From assembly GCF_016463485.1 (NCBI RefSeq), contig NZ_JAEMRD010000014.1:1-42099 (forward strand): DNA of 42,099 nt, written 5' to 3'. Made by a program: the position numbers and the translations under genes. Positions 16,359-25,255 of this stretch are shown here, piece after piece (position 1 is the stretch's first letter; the number at the start of each line of letters is the position of its first letter). Below the pieces are notes generated by a model. It made no database searches. It saw only the letters and a program-made list of their open reading frames with translations, and had not been told where the DNA came from. The DNA comes from Brevundimonas sp. GTDB lineage: Bacteria > Pseudomonadota > Alphaproteobacteria > Caulobacterales > Caulobacteraceae.

Positions 16359-17462
16359 TCAACCCCAGTGCATCTGAACCCGGTGCGACGCCGCCCAGTG
16401 GATGGCCCGGATGGCGTCCAGGATCGCGTCGGTCGCGCCGCGCGTCCCCAGCTCTCCACCCAGATCGGCGGTGACGGCACCGGCGGCCAGGACGGCGGCG
16501 ACGGCGGCCTCGATGGAATCGGCCTCGTCCTCCAGTCCCAGGCTGTGGCGCAGCAGCATGGCGGCGGACAGGATGGTGCCGACCGGGTTGGCCAGATCCT
16601 GTCCGGCGATATCGGGCGCCGAGCCGTGGATGGGCTCGAACAGGCCGGGTCCGCTGGTCCCCAGCGACGCTGAGGGCAAGAGGCCGATCGACCCGCCCAG
16701 CACCGAGATCTCGTCCGACAGGATGTCGCCGAACATGTTCTCGGTCAGGATGACGTCGTAATCGCGCGGACGCTGGATCAGGTGCATGGCCATGGAATCG
16801 ACCAGGGCGTGCTTCAGCTCGACGCCCGGGAATTCCTCGGCGTGGATGCGGGTCACGACCTCGCGCCACAGGCGGCTGGTCTCCATGACGTTGGCCTTGT
16901 CGACAGAGGTGACCTTGCCCCGACGCTGCTCGGCGATCTTGAAGGCGGCGCGGGTGACGCGCTCGATCTCCTCGATCGAATAGGAACAGACGTCGTAGGC
17001 GGAGCCGTCCTCCTTGCGGCCTTTTTCGCCGAAATAGACGCCGCCGGTCAGCTCGCGGAAGACGATCAGATCGACGCCCTCGACGATCTCCTTCTTCAGC
17101 GGCGAGCGATGCGCCATCACCGGCGACACCTGAAGCGGACGCAGATTGGCGAACAATCCCATGGCCTTGCGGATCGCCAGCAGCCCCTGCTCGGGACGTA
17201 AGGGTTGGCCGTCCCACTTGGGCCCACCGACGGCTCCCAGCAACACGCCGTCGCAGGCGAGGCAGGCGTCGATAGTCTCCTGGGGCAGCGGATTTTGAGC
17301 CGCGTCGATGCCTGCCCCGCCGATCAGATGTTCGGAAAACCGGAAATCGTGATCATAGAAGTCACCGATCAGCTCCAGCACAGCCTTGGCAGAGGCGGTC
17401 ACTTCGGGCCCGACGCCGTCACCGGGCAGCAGGACGATCTTGAAGGTCTTGCGATTGGGCAT
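16359..17462 (-). CDS. leuB: 3-isopropylmalate dehydrogenase
   Basis: This is a 367-residue NAD-dependent cytoplasmic enzyme that oxidatively decarboxylates 3-isopropylmalate to the leucine precursor 2-oxoisocaproate. The N-terminus FKIVLLPGDGVGPEV, the substrate loop RPEQGLLAIRKAMGLFANLR and the metal/NAD region FEPIHGSAPDIAGQDLANPV are intact. The ATG at 17462 shares one base with the leuD stop (TGATG); the longer frame runs back into leuD. It is the last gene of the ilvD-to-leuB operon. Length is normal for the family (about 350-370). Confidence 0.97.
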   Translation of the reverse strand: MPNRKTFKIVLLPGDGVGPEVTASAKAVLELIGDFYDHDFRFSEHLIGGAGIDAAQNPLPQETIDACLACDGVLLGAVGGPKWDGQPLRPEQGLLAIRKAMGLFANLRPLQVSPVMAHRSPLKKEIVEGVDLIVFRELTGGVYFGEKGRKEDGSAYDVCSYSIEEIERVTRAAFKIAEQRRGKVTSVDKANVMETSRLWREVVTRIHAEEFPGVELKHALVDSMAMHLIQRPRDYDVILTENMFGDILSDEISVLGGSIGLLPSASLGTSGPGLFEPIHGSAPDIAGQDLANPVGTILSAAMLLRHSLGLEDEADSIEAAVAAVLAAGAVTADLGGELGTRGATDAILDAIRAIHWAASHRVQMHWG

Positions 17463-18064
17463 CACGCGGTTTCCGTTACGGTTTGAGGCTCGTGAGAGCG
17501 CTCGAAGGCTTCGATGGCGGGGGTATGGTTGGAAAGCCAGCCGAGGGTGTCCACCCCGTCCAGCAGACACTGGCGGGCAAAAGCCTCGACGGCAAATGCA
17601 ACAGGCGGATGGTTGCCGCGCCGTACCTCGTTGGCCTCCAGATCGACCGTCACCGGCTGTTCCGGATGGGCGACCAGATCGTCCCAGGTCGCCTGATCGA
17701 CCACGATCGGCAGCAGGCCGTTCTTGAGCGCGTTGGAGGTGAAGATGTCGGCAATGCCGGTCGAGATCACCGCCCGGAAGCCATAGTCATACAAAGCCCA
17801 CGGCGCATGCTCGCGCGACGAGCCGCAGCCGAAATTGTCCCCGGCGACCAGGATGCGGTGCTCGGTCGGATCGATGCGGTTCAGCACCGCCTCGGGCCGC
17901 GCCGTGCCGTCCGTTTCATAGCGCCAGTCGTAGAAGGCCTTGGCCCCCAGCCCCTTCGTCTCGGTCGTGGTCAGGAACCGGGCCGGGATGATCTGGTCGG
18001 TGTCGATATTGGCCTGGGTCAGGACCAGGGTGCGGGAGGTCAGGACCTTGATGGGTTCAGGCAT
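17462..18064 (-). CDS. leuD: 3-isopropylmalate dehydratase small subunit
   Basis: This is the 200-residue small subunit (swivelling domain) of isopropylmalate isomerase, which with LeuC converts 2- to 3-isopropylmalate. Family motifs are [13 protein letters not shown] near residue 19, and [17 protein letters not shown] near residue 75, which contributes to the active site. The ATG at 18064 lies inside the leuC 3' end (8-base overlap) and the stop overlaps leuB by one base, so the three leu genes are translationally linked. Length is typical (about 200). Confidence 0.97.
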   Translation of the reverse strand: MPEPIKVLTSRTLVLTQANIDTDQIIPARFLTTTETKGLGAKAFYDWRYETDGTARPEAVLNRIDPTEHRILVAGDNFGCGSSREHAPWALYDYGFRAVISTGIADIFTSNALKNGLLPIVVDQATWDDLVAHPEQPVTVDLEANEVRRGNHPPVAFAVEAFARQCLLDGVDTLGWLSNHTPAIEAFERSHEPQTVTETA

Positions 18065-19517
18065 TGTTTGCCCCTATCGTCTCGCGCGCGGCGCTCGACT
18101 GCTTGAGGGGCGAGGCCTCGTTCAGATACACCCGCGGATCGGTCAGAACCCCCGCGATGGCCGAGGCCGCCGCCGTCGCAGGACTGGCCAGGATGGTGCG
18201 GGCGCCCTTGCCCTGACGACCCTCGAAATTGCGGTTGGAGGTCGAGACGGCCAACTGGCCCGGACCCACGGTGTCGCCGTTCATCGCGATACACATCGAA
18301 CAGCCCGGAAGGCGCCATTCGGCCCCGGCCTCGGTGAAGACGGTGTGCAGCCCCTCGGCCTCCGCATCGCGGCGCACGGCCTCCGAGCCCGGTACGACCA
18401 GCATGCGAACGCCCGGCTTGACCTTGCGACCGCGCAGGACATCCGCTGCTGCGCGCAGGTCGGGCAGGCGACCGTTGGTGCAGGAGCCGATGAAGACCAC
18501 GTCGACGGCCTGGGTCGTCGTCGTCTGACCGGCCTCGAAGCCCATATAGGCGATGGCCTTGCGATCGCTGTCCGACTGGGGCTCGGGCACCTTCGACCCG
18601 ATCGGCGCCCCGGCGTCGGGGGTGGTGCCCCAGGTCGCCATGGGACGGATCGCGTCCCCGTCCAGCACGATCTCCTGGTCGTAGGTCGCGCCCGGATCGC
18701 TCGCCAGGGCCAGCCATTCGGCGGCGGCGGCGTCATAGGCCGCGCCTTGCGGCACCTTGGCCCGGCCACGCAGCCAGTCGATCGTCTTGGCGTCCGGGGC
18801 GATCATGCCCGCGCGCGCCCCGGCCTCGATCGACATGTTGCAGAGCGTCATCCGCCCTTCCATGTCCAGGCCCGTCACGGCGCTGCCCGCATATTCGATG
18901 ACGAAGCCCGTGCCGCCGCCGAAGCCCAGGGCGGCGATGACCGCCAGCGCGACGTCCTTGCCCGAGACGCCGGGCTGAAGCTCGCCGTCGACAGTCACTC
19001 GAAGGGTCTTCGATTTCCGTTGCAGCAGGCACTGCGTCGCCAGCACATGACCGACCTCGGAGGTGCCAATGCCGAAGGCGAGGGCCCCGAAGGCACCGTG
19101 GGTCGCGGTATGGCTGTCACCACAGACGACGGTCATGCCCGGCTGGGTCAGGCCCTGCTCCGGGCCCATGACATGGACGACGCCGCGCGCGTCCGAATCC
19201 CAGCCGGCCAGTTCGATGCCGTGGCGGGCGCAGTTCTGTTCCAGCCGCGAGACCTGATCGCGCGCCTCGTCGGTGACGTAAGAGCGTTGGCCGTTCACGG
19301 CCGGCAGGGTCGGGGTGGAGTGGTCCAGGGTGGCGAAGGTACGATCGGGCCGACGGACCTTCAGCCCCCGGCTCTCTATCTCGCTGAACGCCTGGGGGCT
19401 GGTGACCTCATGGACCAGATGCAGGTCGATGTAGAGGACGCCGGGGGTGGCCTCGGTTTCGCGCACGACCAGATGCCGGTCCCACACCTTCTCATACAAA
19501 GTCTTCGGCACGCTCAT
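18057..19517 (-). CDS. leuC: 3-isopropylmalate dehydratase large subunit
   Basis: This is the 486-residue aconitase-like subunit of isopropylmalate isomerase. The three 4Fe-4S ligand cysteines are visible in FIGSCTNGR and [11 protein letters not shown]. Other markers are [39 protein letters not shown] and [20 protein letters not shown]. The ATG at 19517 begins [15 protein letters not shown], the usual N-terminus; the longer open frame upstream is the shadow of ilvM. It begins 5 bases after the ilvM stop and overlaps leuD by 8 bases. Here leuC follows ilv genes rather than leuA, which is absent from the window. Confidence 0.97.
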   Translation of the reverse strand: MSVPKTLYEKVWDRHLVVRETEATPGVLYIDLHLVHEVTSPQAFSEIESRGLKVRRPDRTFATLDHSTPTLPAVNGQRSYVTDEARDQVSRLEQNCARHGIELAGWDSDARGVVHVMGPEQGLTQPGMTVVCGDSHTATHGAFGALAFGIGTSEVGHVLATQCLLQRKSKTLRVTVDGELQPGVSGKDVALAVIAALGFGGGTGFVIEYAGSAVTGLDMEGRMTLCNMSIEAGARAGMIAPDAKTIDWLRGRAKVPQGAAYDAAAAEWLALASDPGATYDQEIVLDGDAIRPMATWGTTPDAGAPIGSKVPEPQSDSDRKAIAYMGFEAGQTTTTQAVDVVFIGSCTNGRLPDLRAAADVLRGRKVKPGVRMLVVPGSEAVRRDAEAEGLHTVFTEAGAEWRLPGCSMCIAMNGDTVGPGQLAVSTSNRNFEGRQGKGARTILASPATAAASAIAGVLTDPRVYLNEASPLKQSSAARETIGANNA

Positions 19518-19522
19518 CGAGA

Positions 19523-19777
19523 TCAGGCCGCCTCGGCGCGAAAGGTGGCGTCGTTGGAAATTCTCCGCGCGCCGACCAGACGATCGATCTGCAGGCCCAG
19601 GTTGTCGATCGAGCGACCGACATCGCGGCCGCGCACGGTCAGGGCGACGGCCAGGGCCGAACCCTCGGGTGCCATGGTCATGGCGTCGATGTGAAAGCCG
19701 CGACGCTCCACCAGGCCGATCAGCCGTTGAAGCGCGCCGTCGGCCCGGTCGATCAGGATGTGAACGGTGTCGGTCAT
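19523..19777 (-). CDS. ilvM: Acetolactate synthase small regulatory subunit, short IlvM-like type
   Basis: This 84-residue protein is a single ACT domain ([20 protein letters not shown] then [14 protein letters not shown]) with none of the C-terminal domain found in the 160-residue IlvN type, so it resembles IlvM of E. coli isozyme II. It would bind the catalytic subunit encoded just upstream and set its activity. The ATG at 19777 overlaps the stop of the large subunit gene as ATGA. The tail [20 protein letters not shown] may reach over the catalytic subunit. Whether it confers feedback inhibition cannot be read from sequence alone. Confidence 0.88.
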   Translation of the reverse strand: MTDTVHILIDRADGALQRLIGLVERRGFHIDAMTMAPEGSALAVALTVRGRDVGRSIDNLGLQIDRLVGARRISNDATFRAEAA

Positions 19778-21486
19778 CGTGCGCCCTCCAGCATTTCGGC
19801 GTTGTTCTTGCCCGGCGGCACCAGCGGCCAGACATTGTCGTTCGGATCGATGATGACGTGCATCAGGATCGGACCCTCGGTGGCCAGCAGACGGTCGATC
19901 CCGGCCGAGACCTGATTGCGCGCATCGACGCGGAAGGCCGGGATGCCGAAGGCCTCGGCGACCTTCACGAAGTCGGGGTTGTCGGACAGATCGACCTCGG
20001 AAAAGTTCCGTTCGAAGAAGAACTCCTGCCACTGGCGCACCATGCCCAGGCGCGAGTTGTCCAGGATGATGATCTTCAGCGGGATCTTGAACCGGTTGAC
20101 GGTTGCCAGTTCCTGGATGTTCATCATCACCCCGCCGTCGCCGGTGATGGTGACGACACAGGCGTCCGGCTCGGCCAGTTTGGCACCGATCCCGGCGGGC
20201 AGGCCAAAGCCCATCGAGCCCAGACCGCCCGAGGTGATGTGGGCCTGGGGCCGCGAGAACTCGCAGTATTGCGCCACCCACATCTGGTGCTGGCCGACGT
20301 CGCAGGCGGCGATGAAGCTGGGGCCGGCCTTCTGCGAAAGTTCGTTCAGCAACTGGGGCGCGAAGACGCCTTCACCCGGCGCATTGTAGTCGAAGGCGCA
20401 TTCGATCGACTTGGCGCGCCACTTGTCGGCCCATGCGGACACGTCGATCGCGGGGCCCGCCGACAGGCGCGCGTTCAGGGCCTCGATATTGGGTTTCAGG
20501 TCGCCGGTGACGCCGACCGCCACCTTGCGCAGCTTGCCGATCTCGGACGGGTCGATGTCGAAATGGACGACGCCGGCGTGGGGCGCGAATTCGATCAGCT
20601 TGCCGGTGGCGCGGTCGTCGAAGCGTGCGCCGACGACGATCAGCAGGTCGCTTTCCTGAACTGCCTCGTTGCCGCAGCGGGTGCCGTGCATCCCCAGCAT
20701 GCCCAGGAAATTGTCCTGGCCCGTCGGGATGGTGCCCAGGGCGTTCAGGGTCGAGACCTGGGGGATGCCGGTCATGGCGGCGAAGTCGCGAACGGCCTGG
20801 ACCGCGCCCGAGATCTTCACCCCGCCACCGATATACAGGACCGGCTTCTTTGCCGCGCGGATGGCGGCGACGGCGTCATCGATGACGGCCGCGTCGGCGA
20901 CGTCGATCTGGTTGGACAGATGGATGCCGCGCGGGGCGTCGGTCATCTCGAACTGGACGTCCTTGGGCAGGTCGATCAGGACCGGACCCGGACGGCCCGA
21001 GCGGGCGATATGAAATGCCTCCTCGATCACCGCCGGAATGTCGGCGGCGCTGCGGACCAGATAGGAATGCTTCACGATCGGCAGGGTGACGCCCAGGATG
21101 TCGACCTCCTGGAAGGCGTCCATGCCCATGACGCCCTGCGCGACATTGCCGGTGATGCAGACCATGGGGATGGAATCCAGCATGGCGTTGGCGATGCCGG
21201 TGACCAGATTGGTCGCCCCCGGCCCCGACGTCGCCATACAGACCCCGACCTTGCCACTGACCCGCGCATAGGAATCGGCGGCGAAGGCCGCGCCCTGTTC
21301 GTGACGGCACAGGTAGTGGCGCAGCGACGACCCGGCCAGGGCGTCATAGATCGGCATGATGGCGCCGCCGGGATATCCGAACAGCACCTCTACCCCCAGC
21401 TTCTCCAGGGTGGAGACGACGAGGCGCGCACCCGACTGGGGGGCGGCTTCGACTGCGGGTTTGAAGGTGGCGGCGGCGGCGCTCAT
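19774..21486 (-). CDS. ilvG: Acetolactate synthase large (catalytic) subunit, IlvG-like
   Basis: This 570-residue thiamine diphosphate enzyme joins two pyruvates, or pyruvate and 2-oxobutyrate, as the first common step to valine, leucine and isoleucine. It has the catalytic glutamate in [20 protein letters not shown], the FAD-binding middle domain ([20 protein letters not shown]), and the ThDP motif [20 protein letters not shown] ending in [11 protein letters not shown]. The N-terminus [14 protein letters not shown] and the 84-residue partner favour the isozyme II (IlvG) type. It starts 23 bases after ilvC and overlaps ilvM by 4 bases. PGAP-style annotation might call it ilvB. Confidence 0.93.
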   Translation of the reverse strand: MSAAAATFKPAVEAAPQSGARLVVSTLEKLGVEVLFGYPGGAIMPIYDALAGSSLRHYLCRHEQGAAFAADSYARVSGKVGVCMATSGPGATNLVTGIANAMLDSIPMVCITGNVAQGVMGMDAFQEVDILGVTLPIVKHSYLVRSAADIPAVIEEAFHIARSGRPGPVLIDLPKDVQFEMTDAPRGIHLSNQIDVADAAVIDDAVAAIRAAKKPVLYIGGGVKISGAVQAVRDFAAMTGIPQVSTLNALGTIPTGQDNFLGMLGMHGTRCGNEAVQESDLLIVVGARFDDRATGKLIEFAPHAGVVHFDIDPSEIGKLRKVAVGVTGDLKPNIEALNARLSAGPAIDVSAWADKWRAKSIECAFDYNAPGEGVFAPQLLNELSQKAGPSFIAACDVGQHQMWVAQYCEFSRPQAHITSGGLGSMGFGLPAGIGAKLAEPDACVVTITGDGGVMMNIQELATVNRFKIPLKIIILDNSRLGMVRQWQEFFFERNFSEVDLSDNPDFVKVAEAFGIPAFRVDARNQVSAGIDRLLATEGPILMHVIIDPNDNVWPLVPPGKNNAEMLEGAR

Positions 21487-21509
21487 CAGCTTGCTCTATC
21501 GATCCGGGT

Positions 21510-22517
21510 TCAGGCGGCTGCGGATTTCGGGGCGTGCAGCCAGGCCATGCGTTCGCGCAGGGAAGCGCCGACGACCTCGATCTTCTGGGCATTGTCCTCG
21601 GCGACCAGGGCGTCGTAGTTCGGCTTGCCGGCGTCGTTCTCGGCGATCCATTCGCGGGCGAAGGTGCCGTCCTGGATCTCGGTCAGGATCTGCTTCATGC
21701 GCGCCAGGGTCTCGTCATTGATGACGCGCGGGCCGGACTTGACCGAACCCCATTTGGCGGTCTCGGAGATGAACTCGTTCATCTTGGTGATGCCGCCTTC
21801 GTAGAACAGGTCGACGATCAGCTTCAGCTCGTGCAGGCATTCGAAATAGGCGATCTCGGGCTGGTAGCCGGCCTCGACCAGGGTGTTGAACCCGCCCATG
21901 ACCAGTTCCTTGGCCCCGCCGCACAGGACGGCCTGTTCGCCGAACAGGTCGGTCTCGGTCTCTTCGCGGAAAGTGGTTTCCAGCAGGCCGCCGGTCGCGC
22001 CGCCGTTGCCCTTGGCATAGCCCATGGCGCGGTCGCGGGCCTTGCCGGTGACGTCTTTTTCGACTGCGAACAGCGAGGGGACGCCGGCACCCTTCTGGTA
22101 CTCGCGACGGACCAGATCGCCCGGCCCCTTGGGCGCGACCAGGATGACGTCCATGTCCTCGCGCGGCGTGACGCGGCCGTAGATGATCGAAAAGCCGTGG
22201 GCGAACAGCAGGGCCGAACCCTGTTTGGCGTAAGGCTCGATCTGGGTCTTGTAGACCTCGGCCTGGGCCATGTCGGGGGTCAGGATGGCGATGATGTCGG
22301 CGTCCTTGACCGCATCTGCGGGCTCGGCCGTGGCCAGGCCGTCGGCCTGGGCATTCTTCCAGCCCTTGCCGCCTGCGCGGACGCCGACGATGACGTCGTG
22401 GCCGCTATCCTTCAGGTTCTGGGCGTGGGCGCGGCCCTGCGAGCCATAGCCGATGATGGCGATCTTCTGGCCGGCGATGACGCCGGGACGGATGTCGTCG
22501 TTGGTATAGATTTTCAT
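21510..22517 (-). CDS. ilvC: Ketol-acid reductoisomerase, short class I
   Basis: This is a 335-residue NADPH-dependent enzyme that rearranges and reduces acetolactate. The Rossmann motif [20 protein letters not shown] is at residues 18-38. The helical C-terminal domain has the Mg2+ ligands in [20 protein letters not shown] (D and E pair) and [20 protein letters not shown]. The length identifies the short class I form, with a single knot domain. It starts 3 bases after the ilvD stop. The ATG at 22517 begins [14 protein letters not shown], normal for the family. Confidence 0.97.
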   Translation of the reverse strand: MKIYTNDDIRPGVIAGQKIAIIGYGSQGRAHAQNLKDSGHDVIVGVRAGGKGWKNAQADGLATAEPADAVKDADIIAILTPDMAQAEVYKTQIEPYAKQGSALLFAHGFSIIYGRVTPREDMDVILVAPKGPGDLVRREYQKGAGVPSLFAVEKDVTGKARDRAMGYAKGNGGATGGLLETTFREETETDLFGEQAVLCGGAKELVMGGFNTLVEAGYQPEIAYFECLHELKLIVDLFYEGGITKMNEFISETAKWGSVKSGPRVINDETLARMKQILTEIQDGTFAREWIAENDAGKPNYDALVAEDNAQKIEVVGASLRERMAWLHAPKSAAA

Positions 22518-22520
22518 GAC

Positions 22521-24269
22521 TCAGGCTTCCTGGTGAGCTTTGGCTGCGGCCGGAACTTGAGCCGGCGGCGGGTTTGGAATGGTGACAGCACCCTGCGAGG
22601 CAGAGGCGACGCTGGCGCGGTATTTGGCGAAGACGCCGTGGACGGGGGTAATGGCGCGAGGGCTGAAGCCGGCGCGGCGCGTGGCCAGATCGACGTCGAC
22701 ATCGATGCGGCGGTTGGTGACGTCGATGCGGATGCGATCGCCGTCGCGGACCAGGGCGATCGGCCCGCCGACCGCGGCTTCCGGTGAAACGTGCCCGGCG
22801 ACGAAGCCGTAGCTCGCGCCCGAGAACCGGCCGTCGGTCAGCAGGGCGACATTGTTGATCCCCCTGCCCTTCAGCGCCGCCGTGACCTGCAGCATCTCGC
22901 GCATGCCGGGACCGCCCCTGGGCCCTTCGTAGCGGATGATGATGACGTCGCCCTCGCCGACCGAACCGTCCTGAACGGCGTGGAAGGCGTCTTCTTCCGA
23001 ATCGAAGACGCAGGCCGGGCCCTCGAACACGTCGATCGCATGGCCCGTCAGCTTGATGATCGCGCCCTCGGGGGCGATGTCGCCATAGATGACGGCATAG
23101 GAACCGCGCGCCATGACCGGTGCGTCCATCGTCGTAACGACGATCTGGCCCGGCGCTTCTTCCGCCTCGACGGCCTCGGCGAACAGGCTGCGGCCGGTGA
23201 CGGTGGGGGCGTCGACGATCTTGCCGGCCTCGGCCAGCCGCTGGGTCACCAGCCGCGTGCCGCCCGCCGCATACAGGTGTGAGGCCAGGAACCGGCCGCC
23301 GGGCTTCAGGTCGCAGATGACCGGCGCCTCGACGCAGGCCTGATGGCAGTCCTCGACACCGAAATCGACGCCGGCCTCGATGGCGATGGCGGTCAGGTGC
23401 ATGACCGCATTGGTCGATCCGCCCGACGCCGAAACGGCGACGGCGGCGTTCTTCAGGCTGTCGCGGGTGATGTACTTGCGGGCATTGTCGCCCGCCAGGG
23501 TCCGCTCGACGATCAGCCGACCACAGCGTTCACCCTCGGCCGCCTTGGATGGATCGACGGCGGGGACGTCGTTGGCCCCCATCGGCGAGATCCCCATGAC
23601 CGACAGGGCCATGGCCATGGTGTTGGCCGTGAACTGGCCGCCACAGGCCCCGGCGCCCGGACAGACGGCGCTTTCGACGATTTTCAGCTGGGCGTCGTCG
23701 ATCTTGCCTGCACCATGCGCGCCGATCGCCTCGAACACCTCCTGAACGGAGACCTCGGCGGTTCCGACCGTGCCCGGCATGATGGTGCCGCCGTAGTAGA
23801 CCAGGCCGGGGATATCCATCCGGGCCAGGGCCATGGCCGCCGCCGGAATGGTCTTGTCGCAGCCGACGATGCAGACGACGCCATCCAGCTGATGCCCCTC
23901 GACGGCCAGCTCGATCGAATCGGCGATGACCTCTCTGGAGATCAGCGAGGCCTTCATGCCCGGCGTCCCCATCGAGATGCCGTCGGTGACCATGACGGTG
24001 TTGAAGTCGACCGGCCAGCCGCCCGCCGCAACGATGCCGGCGCGGACGTCATTGGCCAGACGGTCCAGGTGCATGTTGCAGGGGGTGATGGTCGACCAGG
24101 TGTTGACGATGGCGATCATCGGCTTGTCGAAGTCCGCGTCCGACATGCCGGCGGCGCGCAGATAGGACCGCGCGGCGGCGCGGTTGGGGCCTTGAGTCAC
24201 GACCGCACTGCGGCGATTGCCGTTCAGTGCGATCTTGGGGTCGGCGGGTGAGGACGCGTCGGTGGTCAC
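22521..24269 (-). CDS. ilvD: Dihydroxy-acid dehydratase
   Basis: This is a 582-residue Fe-S enzyme making the 2-oxo acids for valine, isoleucine and leucine. Cluster cysteines are visible in [27 protein letters not shown] and [40 protein letters not shown] is the family N-terminus. The longer open frame reaches 24554 but would run through the attenuator terminator; the only start codon after that terminator is the GTG at 24269, so it was chosen. This GTG has no clear Shine-Dalgarno and overlaps the TGA of a 12-codon mini-frame (24301-24266) as GTGA, so initiation may depend on coupling. It is the first enzyme gene of the operon. Confidence 0.93.
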   Translation of the reverse strand: MTTDASSPADPKIALNGNRRSAVVTQGPNRAAARSYLRAAGMSDADFDKPMIAIVNTWSTITPCNMHLDRLANDVRAGIVAAGGWPVDFNTVMVTDGISMGTPGMKASLISREVIADSIELAVEGHQLDGVVCIVGCDKTIPAAAMALARMDIPGLVYYGGTIMPGTVGTAEVSVQEVFEAIGAHGAGKIDDAQLKIVESAVCPGAGACGGQFTANTMAMALSVMGISPMGANDVPAVDPSKAAEGERCGRLIVERTLAGDNARKYITRDSLKNAAVAVSASGGSTNAVMHLTAIAIEAGVDFGVEDCHQACVEAPVICDLKPGGRFLASHLYAAGGTRLVTQRLAEAGKIVDAPTVTGRSLFAEAVEAEEAPGQIVVTTMDAPVMARGSYAVIYGDIAPEGAIIKLTGHAIDVFEGPACVFDSEEDAFHAVQDGSVGEGDVIIIRYEGPRGGPGMREMLQVTAALKGRGINNVALLTDGRFSGASYGFVAGHVSPEAAVGGPIALVRDGDRIRIDVTNRRIDVDVDLATRRAGFSPRAITPVHGVFAKYRASVASASQGAVTIPNPPPAQVPAAAKAHQEA

Positions 24270-24301
24270 TTTAGGTCTGGTATCCGTCTCGACCGGCGCA
24301 T
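24266..24301 (-). CDS. Possible coupling mini-ORF before ilvD
   Basis: Directly after the attenuator terminator, ATG at 24301 opens an 11-residue frame ([11 protein letters not shown]) whose TGA overlaps the GTG start of ilvD by three bases (GTGA). AGG lies 7 bases before the ATG. It may deliver ribosomes to the otherwise weak ilvD start; it could equally be chance. Confidence 0.3.
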   Translation of the reverse strand: MRRSRRIPDLK

Positions 24302-24314
24302 GGCCGACCTGGGT

Positions 24315-24345
24315 AAGAAAAAACCCGCTTCCTTGCGGGAGCGGG
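24315..24345 (-). terminator. Attenuator terminator of the ilv-leu operon
   Basis: On the minus strand CCCGCTCC (24345-24338), a CGCAA loop and GGAAGCGGG (24332-24324) form a GC-rich stem with one bulge, followed by six Ts (24323-24318), C and TT. It lies between the leader peptide stop (24377) and the ilvD start (24269), so it ends transcription before the structural genes unless prevented from forming. Confidence 0.85.
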
Positions 24346-24403
24346 TGTGGGCGTATGATCCTGATTTGGCTTGGGTTCAGGTCAGCTGCGTCCACACCGC
24401 TCC
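24338..24403 (-). promoter_or_regulatory. Antiterminator pairing segments of the ilv attenuator
   Basis: GGAGCGGTGTGG in the leader reading frame (24403-24392) is complementary to CCACACCCGCTCC (24350-24338) with one bulged C. The second segment is also the 5' arm of the terminator, so the two pairings exclude each other. The first segment lies just after the Leu/Val codon run: a ribosome stalled early in the run leaves it free to pair, while one reaching the stop would cover it. Confidence 0.7.
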
Positions 24404-24529
24404 GGAGAGCAGCACAAGGAGTACGCTGAGAATAAGGGTTGCGGCCCCGACGATCCGGGTATCTGCACGAGCGACCGCAGCGGCCTGGGCCGCCCGTCGT
24501 CCGGGGTACTGGCGATGGGTTTGGGTCAC
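24377..24529 (-). CDS. ilv leader peptide (50 residues)
   Basis: The GTG at 24529 has AGGAG 7-8 bases upstream (AGGAGCGGGCC) and opens a 50-residue frame. Its second half, [20 protein letters not shown] followed by AVWTQLT, has 13 Leu, Ile or Val among the last 26 residues, including the cluster [10 protein letters not shown]. These codons include CTT twice, ATT and GTA, which are rare in this high-GC genome. The stop is 32 bases before the terminator stem. The layout is that of a ribosome-stalling leader controlling ilvD onwards. An alternative reading is a small single-span membrane protein, since the same run could be a membrane helix; the competing RNA pairings favour the leader reading. 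Confidence 0.75.
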   Translation of the reverse strand: MTQTHRQYPGRRAAQAAAVARADTRIVGAATLILSVLLVLLSGAVWTQLT

Positions 24530-24551
24530 GGCCCGCTCCTGATTTCCCCGG

Positions 24552-24581
24552 CATATAGCCTTAATCGGAGCCCACACACAA
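24552..24581 (-). promoter_or_regulatory. Candidate promoter of the ilv-leu operon
   Basis: On the minus strand TTGTGT (24581-24576) and TATATG (24557-24552) are separated by 18 bases. The expected start near 24545 would give a short leader ending at the GTG of the leader peptide. Neither box is a perfect match. Confidence 0.45.
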
Positions 24582-24589
24582 GCAGGTTA

Positions 24590-24604
24590 TGGAATAATAT
24601 TCCA
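24590..24604. promoter_or_regulatory. Perfect palindrome upstream of the ilv promoter
   Basis: TGGAATAATATTCCA is a perfect 15-base palindrome (7-base arms, one central base) located 9 bases upstream of the proposed -35 box, an AT-rich island in GC-rich DNA. It could be a regulator site; which protein binds is unknown. Confidence 0.45.
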
Positions 24605-24742
24605 CGTCAACCCGGTATCGGAGCCGATCGTCGCATGAAATGACCGCAATCGCCGATTTGCGCGCAACGCGGATCAGGCTCGACACAAGGTTGCGAAACA
24701 ATCTTTCAGCCAGACCCGGTTTCAAGGCATCATCACCGCTTG

Positions 24743-25255
24743 TCAGCGATCAAAACGCACGCTCTGCGCCTGGATGCCGGGCCGGAACAGGACCGTGCGG
24801 GTGACGCCACCCACCCGGACGTTCACCTGCATCTCCATGTCGTCGTAGATGTCGGAGAAGAAATCCTGGTCGACGCGCACCTCCGTCACCGGTCCGGGTG
24901 CGCGTTCGCCGGCGAAATCGATGCGGACATTGTCGCCAGCCAGGGTCTCGCCGGTCCGGTGCAGGGACACGCGTGCTCCGTCGATATCGATCCGGAAGCG
25001 CTCGGCCAGATGGGCGTTCAATGCAGCCAGGGCCTCGGGATCGTCTAGAGACGGCTGCTCGTCAGGGGCCAGAACCGTCAGGGTCGGCTCGATGTCGTGG
25101 GCATAGAAGCGGTGCGTGACCGCGACCGCGCCCGAGGCGGGATCGATCTCCACCACCGTCAGCCCGGCGTGGCCGCGATGGGCAGCGGCGGGTCCGGCGA
25201 ACGACAGAGCTGCCGCCACCAGTGCCGTCGCCATTCGCCTCACGCCGGTCCTCAC
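24743..25255 (-). CDS. DUF6702-like exported protein
   Basis: This is a protein of up to 170 residues with a Sec signal peptide (RRMATALVAAALSFAGPAAA then HRGHAG). The mature part resembles the DUF6702 family: AVTHRFYAHDIEPTLTVLAP, an acidic linker, LNAHLAERFRIDIDGARVSL, and alternating strands up to the end. Its function is unknown. Three in-frame starts are possible: GTG at 25255, which overlaps the stop of the M1 peptidase gene as GTGA, GTG at 25243 and ATG at 25234. The first is preferred for coupling. I recall DUF6702 genes commonly following M1 peptidase genes, as here, which suggests joint function in the periplasm. Confidence 0.78.
   Translation of the reverse strand: MRTGVRRMATALVAAALSFAGPAAAHRGHAGLTVVEIDPASGAVAVTHRFYAHDIEPTLTVLAPDEQPSLDDPEALAALNAHLAERFRIDIDGARVSLHRTGETLAGDNVRIDFAGERAPGPVTEVRVDQDFFSDIYDDMEMQVNVRVGGVTRTVLFRPGIQAQSVRFDR

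Noticed and set aside
16370-16384. NtrC binding site upstream of amtB
   Set aside because: The half-sites are recognisable but the spacing is two bases longer than the usual pattern, and it lies in the leuB coding end; mentioned only as a weak observation.
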